Source: an uncultured Prochlorococcus sp.
Lineage (GTDB): Bacteria; Cyanobacteriota; Cyanobacteriia; PCC-6307; Cyanobiaceae
DNA: 64,000 bases
Reading direction: 5' to 3'
NCBI GenBank assembly: GCA_902525075.1
Contig: CABZFV010000007.1
Coordinates: 1 to 64,000, forward strand
The position numbers and the translations under genes were made by a program. Shown here piece after piece: positions 47,649 to 56,419 of this stretch (positions within the stretch are counted from its first letter, which is position 1; every line of letters begins with the position of its first letter). Below the pieces are notes generated by a model, which searched no databases, had not been told where the DNA came from, and saw nothing but the letters and a program-made list of their open reading frames with translations.

Positions 47649-49064
47649 ATGAGTAAGAAGTATGACGCAGGGGTAAAGGAGTACAGAGATACCTACTGGA
47701 CTCCAGAATATGTACCCCTAGACACCGATTTACTAGCCTGTTTCAAATGTACAGGTCAGGAAGGTGTCCCAAGAGAAGAAGTTGCAGCAGCTGTTGCCGC
47801 TGAATCTTCAACAGGTACTTGGTCAACAGTTTGGTCCGAGTTACTTACAGACTTAGAATTTTATAAAGGACGTTGTTATCGAATCGAAGACGTTCCTGGA
47901 GATCCTGAAGCTTTCTATGCTTTTATTGCATATCCTTTAGATCTTTTTGAAGAAGGCTCAATTACAAACGTATTAACATCTCTTGTAGGAAACGTTTTTG
48001 GATTTAAAGCTCTAAGACATCTACGTCTAGAAGATATTAGATTCCCAATAGCTTTCATTAAAACTTGCGGTGGTCCACCAAACGGAATCGTAGTTGAAAG
48101 AGATCGACTTAACAAATACGGAAGACCTCTACTTGGTTGTACCATCAAACCTAAATTAGGATTATCTGGTAAAAACTATGGTCGAGTTGTATATGAATGT
48201 CTTAGAGGCGGTCTTGATTTAACGAAGGATGATGAGAATATTAATTCTCAACCATTCCAACGTTGGAGAGAAAGATTTGAGTTTGTTGCAGAAGCAGTTA
48301 AGCTTGCTCAGCGGGAAACTGGAGAAGTTAAAGGTCATTACCTAAATTGTACTGCTAACACTCCTGAAGAACTCTATGAAAGAGCTGAATTTGCAAAAGA
48401 GCTAGATATGCCAATCATCATGCATGATTATATAACTGGTGGTTTTACTGCAAATACTGGATTAGCCAATTGGTGTCGTAAAAATGGCATGCTTCTGCAT
48501 ATTCACAGAGCTATGCATGCTGTTATTGATAGACATCCAAAGCACGGTATTCACTTCAGAGTTCTTGCAAAATGTTTGAGACTTTCTGGAGGAGACCAAT
48601 TACATACTGGAACCGTTGTTGGAAAACTAGAAGGTGATCGTCAAACAACTCTTGGTTATATTGACAACTTAAGAGAGTCATTTGTTCCTGAAGATAGATC
48701 AAGAGGTAACTTCTTTGATCAAGATTGGGGTTCAATGCCTGGAGTATTTGCAGTCGCATCAGGTGGTATCCATGTTTGGCATATGCCTGCACTTCTAGCG
48801 ATCTTTGGGGATGATTCCTGCCTTCAGTTCGGTGGAGGAACACATGGTCACCCATGGGGTTCAGCTGCTGGAGCTGCAGCTAACAGAGTTGCATTAGAAG
48901 CTTGTGTAAAAGCTCGTAATGCTGGTCGCGAAATCGAAAAAGAGAGTAGAGATATTCTCATGGAAGCTGCTAAGCATAGTCCTGAATTAGCTATTGCTTT
49001 AGAAACTTGGAAGGAAATTAAGTTTGAGTTTGACACTGTCGACAAACTTGATGTTCAGGGTTAA
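47649..49064 (+). CDS. rbcL: Rubisco large subunit (form IA)
   Basis: CO2-fixing subunit. The [12 protein letters not shown] segment carries the active-site lysine, [17 protein letters not shown] the carbamylated lysine with its magnesium acidic pair, HIHRAMH a catalytic histidine, and loop 6 is around GKLEGDRQ. Length 471 and the form IA pattern (as in proteobacterial and marine picocyanobacterial enzymes) match the alpha-carboxysome type. The 69-nt gap after csoS1A has no gene. Small hairpins lie after its stop (49081-49127). Confidence 0.98.
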   Translation: MSKKYDAGVKEYRDTYWTPEYVPLDTDLLACFKCTGQEGVPREEVAAAVAAESSTGTWSTVWSELLTDLEFYKGRCYRIEDVPGDPEAFYAFIAYPLDLFEEGSITNVLTSLVGNVFGFKALRHLRLEDIRFPIAFIKTCGGPPNGIVVERDRLNKYGRPLLGCTIKPKLGLSGKNYGRVVYECLRGGLDLTKDDENINSQPFQRWRERFEFVAEAVKLAQRETGEVKGHYLNCTANTPEELYERAEFAKELDMPIIMHDYITGGFTANTGLANWCRKNGMLLHIHRAMHAVIDRHPKHGIHFRVLAKCLRLSGGDQLHTGTVVGKLEGDRQTTLGYIDNLRESFVPEDRSRGNFFDQDWGSMPGVFAVASGGIHVWHMPALLAIFGDDSCLQFGGGTHGHPWGSAAGAAANRVALEACVKARNAGREIEKESRDILMEAAKHSPELAIALETWKEIKFEFDTVDKLDVQG

Positions 49065-49080
49065 CTCAAGTTTCGAAATC

Positions 49081-49099
49081 GAGGAGATTTATTCTCCTC
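49081..49099 (+). repeat. hairpin between rbcL and rbcS (7-bp stem)
   Basis: GAGGAGA (49081-49087) and TCTCCTC (49093-49099) pair perfectly around a 5-nt loop. A second 5-bp stem CTCGT/ACGAG lies at 49114-49127. Both fall in the 89-nt gap before rbcS and could stabilise the 3' end of rbcL RNA. Confidence 0.6.
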
Positions 49100-49153
49100 A
49101 GACTTATTAAAATCTCGTTTTTACGAGTACTTTCATTCACATTTTGATTAATT

Positions 49154-49495
49154 ATGCCTTTCCAGAGCACAGTAAGCGACTATCAAACAGTTGCAACCCT
49201 GGAAACATTCGGTTTTTTACCACCGATGACCCAGGAAGAAATATATGACCAAATTGCGTACATAATTGCTCAAGGTTGGAGTCCAGTTATTGAGCATGTT
49301 CATCCAAGTGGATGTATGCAAACTTATTGGTCTTATTGGAAACTCCCATTCTTTGGGGAAAAAGATCTTAACTTGATCGTGAGCGAATTAGAGGCATGCC
49401 ATAGAGCATACCCTGATCATCATGTAAGAATCATCGGATACGATGCTTACACTCAAAGTCAAGGAACAGCTTTTGTAGTTTTCCAAGGACGTTAA
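49154..49495 (+). CDS. rbcS: Rubisco small subunit (form IA)
   Basis: Small subunit of the L8S8 enzyme. ETFGFLPPMTQEEIYDQIAYIIAQGWSPVIEH near the N-terminus, YWSYWKLPFFGE and LEACHRAYPDHHVRIIGYD are characteristic. Length 113 fits form IA. It is followed by a strong 12-bp hairpin at 49518-49545 before csoS2. Confidence 0.97.
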   Translation: MPFQSTVSDYQTVATLETFGFLPPMTQEEIYDQIAYIIAQGWSPVIEHVHPSGCMQTYWSYWKLPFFGEKDLNLIVSELEACHRAYPDHHVRIIGYDAYTQSQGTAFVVFQGR

Positions 49496-49517
49496 AGCTA
49501 CTTTTCGTAGTTAATTT

Positions 49518-49545
49518 CTTTCTCCAAAAAAAATTTTGGAGAAAG
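49518..49545 (+). terminator. 12-bp perfect hairpin between rbcS and csoS2
   Basis: CTTTCTCCAAAA (49518-49529) and TTTTGGAGAAAG (49534-49545) pair perfectly around a 4-nt A loop, followed by TTTTT. It starts 22 nt past the rbcS stop. This is a plausible partial terminator or RNA-processing/stability element that lowers csoS2 output relative to rbcLS. Confidence 0.65.
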
Positions 49546-49585
49546 TTTTTCAAAAGTCTTTTTAAAGAATTTAAACTTGAAGATC

Positions 49586-51880
49586 ATGTCAAAAAAAACC
49601 AGTAGAGAGATTGCACTTGAAAGAAGAAAGGCGATGAGTGATAGCGGTAAAAAAGCTGCTGCTTATTCTTCAACTACCAAAGATAGAGTACGATCTTCTC
49701 AAGATATACAGATTTCTGGGACTCAGTCTTCTCCTAATAATCATAATATTTCTAAACCAGCTACAAAACATATTCCAAAAACTCAGGTAAACATAAATTC
49801 TTCAAAAACTTTATCTAGTAAAGAGTTAGTAATAGAGAGAAGAAAAGCAATGTCTACCCATGGTAAATCAGCTATAACTTCATCCGACAGAACCCGTACT
49901 GATGTTAAAAAAGAAAGTCCTGTAAACACAGTTAAATCAACTATAAGTAAAAATCAAGAAATTCAGGATTCAACTAGTACAGAGTCTAAGTCCCTAAAAC
50001 CCAACGTTAAGAGAAGAATTAATCAGAAGAGAAAGCCTATTACTAATACAAGTAGAGATATTGTTTTGGCGAGAAGAGAAGCTCAATCTAAACATGGTAA
50101 ATCAGCAACTAAACAAAATACTAGTGCCGCTTCATTAGCTAGAAGGGGAGACCCAGATTTAAGTAGTAGAGAAATTTCTCAGAGAGTGAGAGAGCTAAGA
50201 AGTAAAACTGGTGCCACAGGCAAAAAAGGTAATGGTAAATGTAGACCATGTGGTCCAAACAAAAATGGTGCCAAACAAAATATTGCAGACGCTAGCTGGA
50301 AAGTTGGTAAAAGTGAAACTGATTCAGGTCAAATAGTTACTGGAACCCAAGCAAATAGATCTGTAAAAACTACAGGTAATGAAGCAAGTACATGCAGAAC
50401 TGTAACTGGTACCCAATATATGGGAGCAGAAGTTACTGATCAATTTTGTCAGGATAGACCAAGTTATAAACAACCTCTTAGATCTACTGTTACCTCAACA
50501 ACATCAGGTAATAAAGTAACTGGAAATGAAGTTGGTAGATCTGATAGGGTCACAGGCGATGAGCCAGGGACTTGTAAAAACCTTACAGGTACTGAATATG
50601 TATCTTCTAATCAATCGCAGAAGTATTGTGGTGATGTTCCAAGAAATCCTTCAAAGGTTAAACACAGCACTACAACAGATGGATTAAAAGTATCTGGATC
50701 ACTTCCTGGTAGATCAACCCTAGTTACTGGAGATGAATCAGGTTCTGGACATCAATTAACTGGAGATCAATATCTTGGCTCTGAGCCAAATCCAAAAGGT
50801 AAAGCATTTGAAAAAGTAGGCAGTTACAACACTCTTAATGGGAATAATGTGACTGGTACAGGGGTTGGAAGATCAGACCATATGACAGGTAATGACCATG
50901 GGAGTTGTAAGAATGTAACTGGCGATGAGTACATAGGATCTCAACAATATGAGAAGTTTTGCGGTTCAAAACCAAAACCAGAAGCTAGAAAAGTAGGTTT
51001 AAGCCTTTCTTCAAAGTCAAACTTAATAAGCGGCACTATGACAGGAAGATCAGAAATAGTAACTGGAGATGAACCAGGTTCATGCAAAGTGTTAACAGGA
51101 ACACCATACGCAGGCTTAGATCAGATTAATGAAAATTGTAGTACTGAGATTTCAGAAGATATGAAATCCCGAGCAACAGTTAATTCTGGAAATAATTCAA
51201 ATGCCAGACTTACAGGACAGCAACCAGGAATTGGCGGAGTAATGACAGGTGCTAAGAAAGGTGCTTGTAAAAATCTAACAGGGACTCCCTATGTTGGTGG
51301 AGATCAGCTCTCACAAGCTTGTGAGAATCCTGCACATGATGCGGCTTATGCGAATCCGGAAAAGTCGGCAGCTAACTCTTGGAAGGAATTCTCTGTTAAA
51401 TCACCATCAAGAGATAAATATTCTGAAAAAAATACTCAAGGTGTTACAGGTAATGAATATGAAAATGGTTCAAAGGTAACAGGACCTTTTGATATGGCAG
51501 TTGATAAGGTCACTGGTACTGAAAAATTTAGATTTGAACCGAATAAAAATATTACTTATAAACAAAAAATGGAAATTGAAGAGGTAGACCGTGCTGCAAA
51601 GACACCAGAAAGAAGGGTCGCATCAAGGATTACTGGAGAAGGACAATCAGTAGGAAACGTAACTGGTGATGATTGGGATCGCGGTGATAAGGTAACAGGC
51701 ACAGAGGGAGCTTCTTCTAGAAAGCGAAATCCATCAAGAGCAGGATTCATGAGTGCAATGCCCCCAATGAACGTAAAAAGGAATGAGGAAACAGAAAAAC
51801 CAGATTTCTTGATAACTGGATCTAGTGGAAATACTCGTGAAGGACAACTTGTTACCTTTTCAGGTGGTGCAAGAGGTTAA
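49586..51880 (+). CDS. csoS2: carboxysome scaffold protein CsoS2
   Basis: Disordered assembly protein linking Rubisco to the shell. Four N-terminal Rubisco-binding helical repeats are visible (IALERRKAMSDSGKKA, LVIERRKAMSTHGKSA, IVLARREAQSKHGKSA, ISQRVRELRSKTGATG). Six middle repeats follow, each with a GRSxxVTGxExGxCKxLTGxxYxG pattern and mostly paired cysteines, then three VTG-rich C-terminal repeats and a conserved terminal peptide ending TFSGGARG. I use ATG 49586 (764 residues); a TTG 9 nt earlier is possible. I saw no obvious frameshift site; shorter forms were not looked for systematically. Confidence 0.96.
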   Translation: MSKKTSREIALERRKAMSDSGKKAAAYSSTTKDRVRSSQDIQISGTQSSPNNHNISKPATKHIPKTQVNINSSKTLSSKELVIERRKAMSTHGKSAITSSDRTRTDVKKESPVNTVKSTISKNQEIQDSTSTESKSLKPNVKRRINQKRKPITNTSRDIVLARREAQSKHGKSATKQNTSAASLARRGDPDLSSREISQRVRELRSKTGATGKKGNGKCRPCGPNKNGAKQNIADASWKVGKSETDSGQIVTGTQANRSVKTTGNEASTCRTVTGTQYMGAEVTDQFCQDRPSYKQPLRSTVTSTTSGNKVTGNEVGRSDRVTGDEPGTCKNLTGTEYVSSNQSQKYCGDVPRNPSKVKHSTTTDGLKVSGSLPGRSTLVTGDESGSGHQLTGDQYLGSEPNPKGKAFEKVGSYNTLNGNNVTGTGVGRSDHMTGNDHGSCKNVTGDEYIGSQQYEKFCGSKPKPEARKVGLSLSSKSNLISGTMTGRSEIVTGDEPGSCKVLTGTPYAGLDQINENCSTEISEDMKSRATVNSGNNSNARLTGQQPGIGGVMTGAKKGACKNLTGTPYVGGDQLSQACENPAHDAAYANPEKSAANSWKEFSVKSPSRDKYSEKNTQGVTGNEYENGSKVTGPFDMAVDKVTGTEKFRFEPNKNITYKQKMEIEEVDRAAKTPERRVASRITGEGQSVGNVTGDDWDRGDKVTGTEGASSRKRNPSRAGFMSAMPPMNVKRNEETEKPDFLITGSSGNTREGQLVTFSGGARG

Positions 51881-51887
51881 GTAAATA

Positions 51888-53417
51888 ATGCCTTTAAGAG
51901 GACTGGCTAAAGCCAAGAATTTCACATTGGGGCCAACCGCTCCAATGAAAACCTTTACTGAAAATATACATTTACAAACTAAAGTATCAAATAATTTCCG
52001 AAATTCTGGAAAGTCTCATAAATTAACCAATAATATTCAAAATGAAAATCTATTTAGGTATGAAAGCAAAATAAAAAGTGATTTTGACGAAATTGTTCCA
52101 ACTCTCAAGGAAATTGCTCGAATCCAACATCACGAAGATTTTATAAATAAGGCTCAGAAAATATCAAGAAAAAATTTGGGAATAGATTTACCTCTCCATG
52201 TATTAGATAAATCTTGGGTTAAACCTCTTGATATGAGAGCTTTATATGCATGGTGTGCTTTCAAACAGCATGAGAAACTTAGCGACAATTTTTTTAACAA
52301 TGATCCACTTGAAGGTGCTGCTGGAAGTAGGGATGCGGAAGATTTTGAAAAATTTCTCTTAGATTGTGGAATACATTTACTTGATATAACTCCTTGTTCA
52401 GATGGAAGGTTAGCTCATTCAGTTGCTTATGTAATGAGAATACCTTTTAGTTCAGTAAGGAGAAGATCCCATGCTGGAGCACTGTTTGATATTGAAAATA
52501 CCGTTAATCGATGGGTAAAAACTGAACATAAAAGATATAGAGAGAATGTTCCTAATGAAGCTCATATAGATACCAGGTACTTAAAAGTTGTAACTTATCA
52601 TTTTAGTTCAGTAGATCCTTTACATCAGGGATGCGCAGCTCATGGCAGTAATGACGAGTTAGCTGCAGCAGAAGGTAGAAATAAATTATATGCTTTCAAA
52701 GAGGCTGTAGAGAATAGCTTTTGCTGCGGAGCTTCTGTGGATTTAATGTTAATTGGACTTGATACAGACACTGACTCATTGAAAATACATTTATCAACTA
52801 GCGATGGAGGTATAGATTTAGAAAAAACTATTTCTACATTAGAAATTTATAATTCAACAATAAATTTTTCAAAAGAGGATGCAGAAAGAGAAATTTGCCA
52901 GACAATTTCTAAGCAATCTTCAAAAGATAAACTTAGTGGACTGGAAAAATTTACGTATAAACTAATTGTCAATAATATTTCTCAAATTGATTATGTTAAG
53001 AGTTTTCACAATGGTTCTTATGAAGATATTGGACATGCAGAGAGGTTTATTGGAGTAGGTATAGGTTTCAAAGAGGTACATCTCAGAAATTTAACTTATT
53101 TTGCTCATTTAGATACAGTCGAAGAAGGGGCTCCAGATTTAGATGTGGGAGTGAAGATTTTTACTGGATTAAATGTTTCACAAGATCTACCTATTCCGGT
53201 AGTAATAAGATTTGATTACTCTGGGAAAGTACCCGGAGCAAAAGAGAGGGCAATAAATGATTGTGAAAGAGTTAATAATGCGATATCAATTAGATATAGA
53301 AATTTAGTTGATCAAGGTTTGTTACATACTTGCTCTACTATTAGAGATAGGGACAACATTCATTCCGCCCAAATTATTGGAATGTCTTTAGATAAAAAAA
53401 CAGAGGAGGCTCACTAA
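51888..53417 (+). CDS. csoSCA: carboxysomal carbonic anhydrase CsoSCA
   Basis: Shell-associated beta-class-like carbonic anhydrase that turns bicarbonate into CO2 inside the carboxysome. Zinc-site segments ITPCSDGRLAHS (C, D, R) and PLHQGCAAHGSND (H, C) are near residues 166 and 245, followed by a half-domain with SFCCGASVDLML. The N-terminal ~75 residues are basic and disordered and are expected to bind Rubisco. Length 509 is typical. Only 7 nt separate it from csoS2, and 2 nt from csoS4A. Confidence 0.96.
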   Translation: MPLRGLAKAKNFTLGPTAPMKTFTENIHLQTKVSNNFRNSGKSHKLTNNIQNENLFRYESKIKSDFDEIVPTLKEIARIQHHEDFINKAQKISRKNLGIDLPLHVLDKSWVKPLDMRALYAWCAFKQHEKLSDNFFNNDPLEGAAGSRDAEDFEKFLLDCGIHLLDITPCSDGRLAHSVAYVMRIPFSSVRRRSHAGALFDIENTVNRWVKTEHKRYRENVPNEAHIDTRYLKVVTYHFSSVDPLHQGCAAHGSNDELAAAEGRNKLYAFKEAVENSFCCGASVDLMLIGLDTDTDSLKIHLSTSDGGIDLEKTISTLEIYNSTINFSKEDAEREICQTISKQSSKDKLSGLEKFTYKLIVNNISQIDYVKSFHNGSYEDIGHAERFIGVGIGFKEVHLRNLTYFAHLDTVEEGAPDLDVGVKIFTGLNVSQDLPIPVVIRFDYSGKVPGAKERAINDCERVNNAISIRYRNLVDQGLLHTCSTIRDRDNIHSAQIIGMSLDKKTEEAH

Positions 53418-53419
53418 TT

Positions 53420-53668
53420 ATGTTAATTTGTAAGGTTGTAAAACCACTTGTTTCTACTAATAGGATTCCTGGTTTTGAACATAAACATCTTCAGGTTGTA
53501 TTAGATGGTTCCTCTAATAAAGTTGCAGTTGATGCTGTTGGCTGTAAGCCAGGAGATTGGGTTATTTGTGTTGGAAGTTCTGCTGCAAGAGAAGCTGCGG
53601 GAAGTAAATCTTATCCAAGCGATTTAACGATTGTTGGAATTATTGATCATTGGGATCCTGACAAGTGA
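53420..53668 (+). CDS. csoS4A: carboxysome vertex protein CsoS4A
   Basis: BMC-P (EutN/CcmL-fold) pentamer that caps shell vertices. MLICKVVKPLVSTNRIPGFEHKHLQVV, DAVGCKPGDWVICVGSSAAREAAGS and DLTIVGIIDHWD are the family signatures. Length 82 fits. It starts 2 nt after csoSCA, so translation is likely coupled. Confidence 0.95.
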   Translation: MLICKVVKPLVSTNRIPGFEHKHLQVVLDGSSNKVAVDAVGCKPGDWVICVGSSAAREAAGSKSYPSDLTIVGIIDHWDPDK

Positions 53669-53688
53669 TAAAAAGGAGGATATAAATT

Positions 53689-53937
53689 GTGGAAATTATG
53701 AAGGTATTAGGAAGGATGGTATGCACTCAAAGAGTAGCTGGCTTAGGTCATATGAATTTACGAATTTTAGAAAATAATAAAGGAAAGAAATTAGTTGCTG
53801 TTGATCCTGTTGGAGCTAGAGAAGGTAACTGGGTTTTTACTGCTAGTGGCTCTGCTGCTAGATTTGCATGCCCTAATCCAGAAGTTCAAACTGATTTAAC
53901 AATTGGCGGCATTATTGATTATTGGGAGAGTGACTAA
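53689..53937 (+). CDS. csoS4B: carboxysome vertex protein CsoS4B
   Basis: Second BMC-P vertex pentamer. Pattern MKVLGRMVCTQRVAGLGHMNLRI, DPVGAREGNWVFTASGSAARFAC and DLTIGGIIDYWES parallels CsoS4A. The start is GTG at 53689: AAGGAGG at 53673-53679 lies 9 nt upstream, whereas the ATG at 53698 would be 18 nt away. This is the clearest Shine-Dalgarno sequence in the carboxysome operon. Confidence 0.94.
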   Translation: MEIMKVLGRMVCTQRVAGLGHMNLRILENNKGKKLVAVDPVGAREGNWVFTASGSAARFACPNPEVQTDLTIGGIIDYWESD

Positions 53938-54011
53938 AAATTTTATCTTCAAAAATTTATTGAGAAACTTTGTTGAAGGTATAGTGTAATTAGTCTTGGT
54001 TAAGGAAAGTA

Positions 54012-54251
54012 ATGTGGAAAGAAAGAGAATCACCTCTGAGGATTGAAAAAAGATTTGAATTTGATCAATACTCAAAGATTAGTAAATTCATTGGGGAAGT
54101 TGAGAAATTATGTAAAGAAAGGGATATCTATCCAAATATCAGCTTCGGAAAGAATTTTGTAAGTCTTTCAATATTTTTAGACAATAAAGAAATATCAGAC
54201 AAAGAAAAAGACTTTTCAATGGATATTGATAAATTTTATTTAGAAGATTAG
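54012..54251 (+). CDS. pterin-carbinolamine-dehydratase-like Rubisco assembly factor (acRAF)
   Basis: Small protein of the dehydratase-like fold found at the end of alpha-carboxysome operons, where it acts as a Rubisco assembly factor. The pattern IEKRFEFDQYSKISKFIGEVEKLCKERDIYPNISFGKNFVSLSIFLDN fits. The catalytic His-His-Pro motif of true dehydratases is replaced by YPNISFG, so pterin activity is unlikely. Length 79 matches the short form. It follows csoS4B by 74 nt. Confidence 0.82.
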   Translation: MWKERESPLRIEKRFEFDQYSKISKFIGEVEKLCKERDIYPNISFGKNFVSLSIFLDNKEISDKEKDFSMDIDKFYLED

Positions 54252-54258
54252 TCTTTTT

Positions 54259-54486
54259 TTAATAATTATTTGGCTTTGCAATATCTCTTTTGATTAAAGC
54301 CATTAAATAAGTTGGTGCTTTATATCTACCAGGTAGACATCTATTTAAAGTTTCAAGATGACCCCAACACACTGTCTTTTCTATATCTTCAACTGAGTTT
54401 CCTTTTAAAATTAATAGTCTAAGAGCTTTGCAAAATAAAGGATAACCTGCTTCTAGTTCATCTATATTAAGCTTTGCTGCTGTCAT
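54259..54486 (-). CDS. small conserved hypothetical protein (DUF3136-like)
   Basis: A 75-residue helical protein typical of marine picocyanobacteria; I recognise the type as DUF3136 but cannot confirm it. It shows LDELEAGYPLFCKALRLLI-like helices, a WGHLETLNRCLPGRYKAP segment with two cysteines, and a basic C-terminus. It is convergent with the acRAF gene by 7 nt. The function is unknown. Confidence 0.68.
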   Translation of the reverse strand: MTAAKLNIDELEAGYPLFCKALRLLILKGNSVEDIEKTVCWGHLETLNRCLPGRYKAPTYLMALIKRDIAKPNNY

Positions 54487-54571
54487 AGATCAAAGATGAA
54501 TTATCAACTAATAATCTATACAACTATGGTGCACAATTGGTTCATATTTTAAATTTCTCAATAATTAGAAA

Positions 54572-54964
54572 TTAATCTAGAAATGCGACGCAATCTATTT
54601 CAACTAAAACTCCTTTTGGTAGAGATGAAACTTCCACACAGGCCCTTGCTGGAGGATTATCAATGTTAAAAAAATCACTATAAATTTTATTGACAATTTG
54701 AAAATTATTTAAGTCCGTTAAGTAAATAGTTGTTTTTATTACATCCTCTATTTTGGCTCCACCAGCTTTAAGAACTTCTGCGAGATTTTTTAAAACTTGA
54801 ATAGTTTCCTTCTCTATATCACCTAAACATGTTATTTCATTTAAAGCTGGGTCTATAGCAATTTGACCTGAACAATAGATAAAATCCCCAGCTTTTATTG
54901 CTTGATTATAAGGTCCTACTGGATCTGGAGCATTTGATGTTTTAATTACTTGTTTGGGGGACAT
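54572..54964 (-). CDS. ridA: RidA (YjgF) family enamine/imine deaminase
   Basis: Hydrolyses reactive 2-aminoacrylate-type enamines from threonine and serine catabolism. The pattern NAPDPVGPYNQAIKAGDFIYCSGQIAIDP at the N-terminus, KTTIYLTDLNNF and NPPARACVEVSSLPKGVLVEIDCVA near the end includes the catalytic arginine and glutamate. Length 130. A small AATTTCT/AGAAATT hairpin (54552-54573) at its 3' end may end the transcript. Confidence 0.94.
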   Translation of the reverse strand: MSPKQVIKTSNAPDPVGPYNQAIKAGDFIYCSGQIAIDPALNEITCLGDIEKETIQVLKNLAEVLKAGGAKIEDVIKTTIYLTDLNNFQIVNKIYSDFFNIDNPPARACVEVSSLPKGVLVEIDCVAFLD

Positions 54965-54987
54965 TTGTTTAGGAGATACCTATCTAT

Positions 54988-55728
54988 TTAAACCCATAAA
55001 TCTTTATTTGCTCTTAAAAAAGTAAATTCTTCTAAATTTTTTGCTCTTAAGAAAAGGTTTATTTTCATCTCTTCATCAAGTAAAAATGGAATTGTCAATT
55101 CATTAAGAGAAAGTTTTTTTTCAACTTCTGAAAGTTTATTTTTTATATCTTGATCTTCTGGCCTGAGATTCAATGCCCACAATATATTTTCCTTTGTATA
55201 TTCATGTGCACAATATATGAGAGTTTTTTTTGGTAAAGATTTGATTCTTTCTAGTGAAGAATACATTTGTTGATAAGTTCCCTCAAAAATTCTTCCACAG
55301 CCACCAGAAAATAATGTGTCACCAATAAAAAGAACAGGATTTTCTCCATTCAAAAAGAAGGCAATATGTGAGCTTGTATGTCCTAATACTTCAATTACTT
55401 TTACTTCTTCACCTAAAATACTCAAAGTTTCTCCATCCTCTACAGATATATTTTGAAAAGGTATTCGCTTTTTTTCTTTGGAAGAAGCAATCACTTTTAC
55501 ATTTGGCCATCTTTCAATAAGAGTCTTCGTCCCTCCAATATGGTCTGAATGATGATGAGTTTGCAAAATAGCTTCTAAGTGAAAATTGTTTTCATTTAAA
55601 TATTTAATAACTGGTTCGTGAACAGATGGATCTACAACCACAACGGATTTATCTTTTACCAACAACCAAATGACGTTATCACTTAAAACTCTAAGTCCGA
55701 TTATATTTCGAGCTTTATTAAATTCCAT
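54988..55728 (-). CDS. gloB: hydroxyacylglutathione hydrolase (glyoxalase II)
   Basis: Metallo-beta-lactamase-fold hydrolase that releases D-lactate from S-lactoylglutathione. The metal motif is [11 protein letters not shown] near residue 58. GHTSSHIAF and [11 protein letters not shown] follow, with [12 protein letters not shown] near residue 165. I use ATG 55728 ([11 protein letters not shown]), 246 residues; the frame continues 171 nt further upstream but that stretch overlaps the hisG start region and is not related to GloB. Confidence 0.92.
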   Translation of the reverse strand: MEFNKARNIIGLRVLSDNVIWLLVKDKSVVVVDPSVHEPVIKYLNENNFHLEAILQTHHHSDHIGGTKTLIERWPNVKVIASSKEKKRIPFQNISVEDGETLSILGEEVKVIEVLGHTSSHIAFFLNGENPVLFIGDTLFSGGCGRIFEGTYQQMYSSLERIKSLPKKTLIYCAHEYTKENILWALNLRPEDQDIKNKLSEVEKKLSLNELTIPFLLDEEMKINLFLRAKNLEEFTFLRANKDLWV

Positions 55729-55768
55729 TGTTAACTTAGAATGAAGAATGGTTGGAAGCAATTGATCT

Positions 55769-56407
55769 ATGTTTACTATAGCTTTACCAAAAGGAGCTCT
55801 GTTAAAAGATTCAATTTCAACTTTTAAAAGAGCAGGGTTAGATTTCTCAGATGCGTTGGACAAAAATAATAGATCATTAACCTTTGAATCAAATTGCAAA
55901 CGGGCAAAAGCTTTATTAGTCAGAAATGGAGATGTTCCTGTTTATGTAAGTTATGGTCAGGCTGATTTGGGTATTGTTGGGTATGACGTTTTAAGAGAAT
56001 CTGAATTAAAAGTCGCAAAGTTATTAGATTTAGGATTTGGTGGTTGTCATATGTCGTTGGCGGTTAAGAAAAATAGCAATTATTCAAAACCAACTGATCT
56101 TCCAGCAAATTGTAAAGTAGCAAGTAAATTTATTAAAACAGCAAGATCTTATTTTGAAGAATTAAATATTCCTGTAGAAATAGTTCATTTGACAGGATCA
56201 GTCGAGCTTGGTCCCATTACAGGTATGGCAGAGGCAATAGTTGATTTGGTTGCAACAGGCAAGACTCTTAAAGAGAATGGTTTAATTAAAATAGATGATC
56301 TTTATTACTCGACTGCAAGACTAATTGGAAATCCTTTATCTATGAGGTTAGATGATAATCATCTCAGAGATACTATTTTATCAATAGAATCGACTAATGT
56401 TTTATAG
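55769..56407 (+). CDS. hisG: ATP phosphoribosyltransferase, short form
   Basis: First enzyme of histidine synthesis. [15 protein letters not shown] opens the chain, [21 protein letters not shown] near residue 53 and [23 protein letters not shown] near residue 150 are characteristic. At 212 residues it is the short form, which needs HisZ; hisZ is not in this window. It is divergent from gloB with 40 nt between the starts. Confidence 0.94.
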   Translation: MFTIALPKGALLKDSISTFKRAGLDFSDALDKNNRSLTFESNCKRAKALLVRNGDVPVYVSYGQADLGIVGYDVLRESELKVAKLLDLGFGGCHMSLAVKKNSNYSKPTDLPANCKVASKFIKTARSYFEELNIPVEIVHLTGSVELGPITGMAEAIVDLVATGKTLKENGLIKIDDLYYSTARLIGNPLSMRLDDNHLRDTILSIESTNVL

Positions 56408-56419
56408 AAGATTAGCTAA

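Noticed and set aside
50278-51330. Repetitive DNA that could suggest a CRISPR or satellite array
   Set aside because: It is the coding sequence of the middle repeats of CsoS2, with periodic VTG and cysteine motifs and divergent codons.
54552-54573. AATTTCT/AGAAATT hairpin as a strong ridA terminator
   Set aside because: AT-rich 7-bp stem straddling the stop codon; noted only as a possible weak 3' element.
55729-55899. Upstream extension of the gloB frame
   Set aside because: Would overlap the hisG start; the extension has no resemblance to glyoxalase II and an ATG fitting the family lies at 55728.
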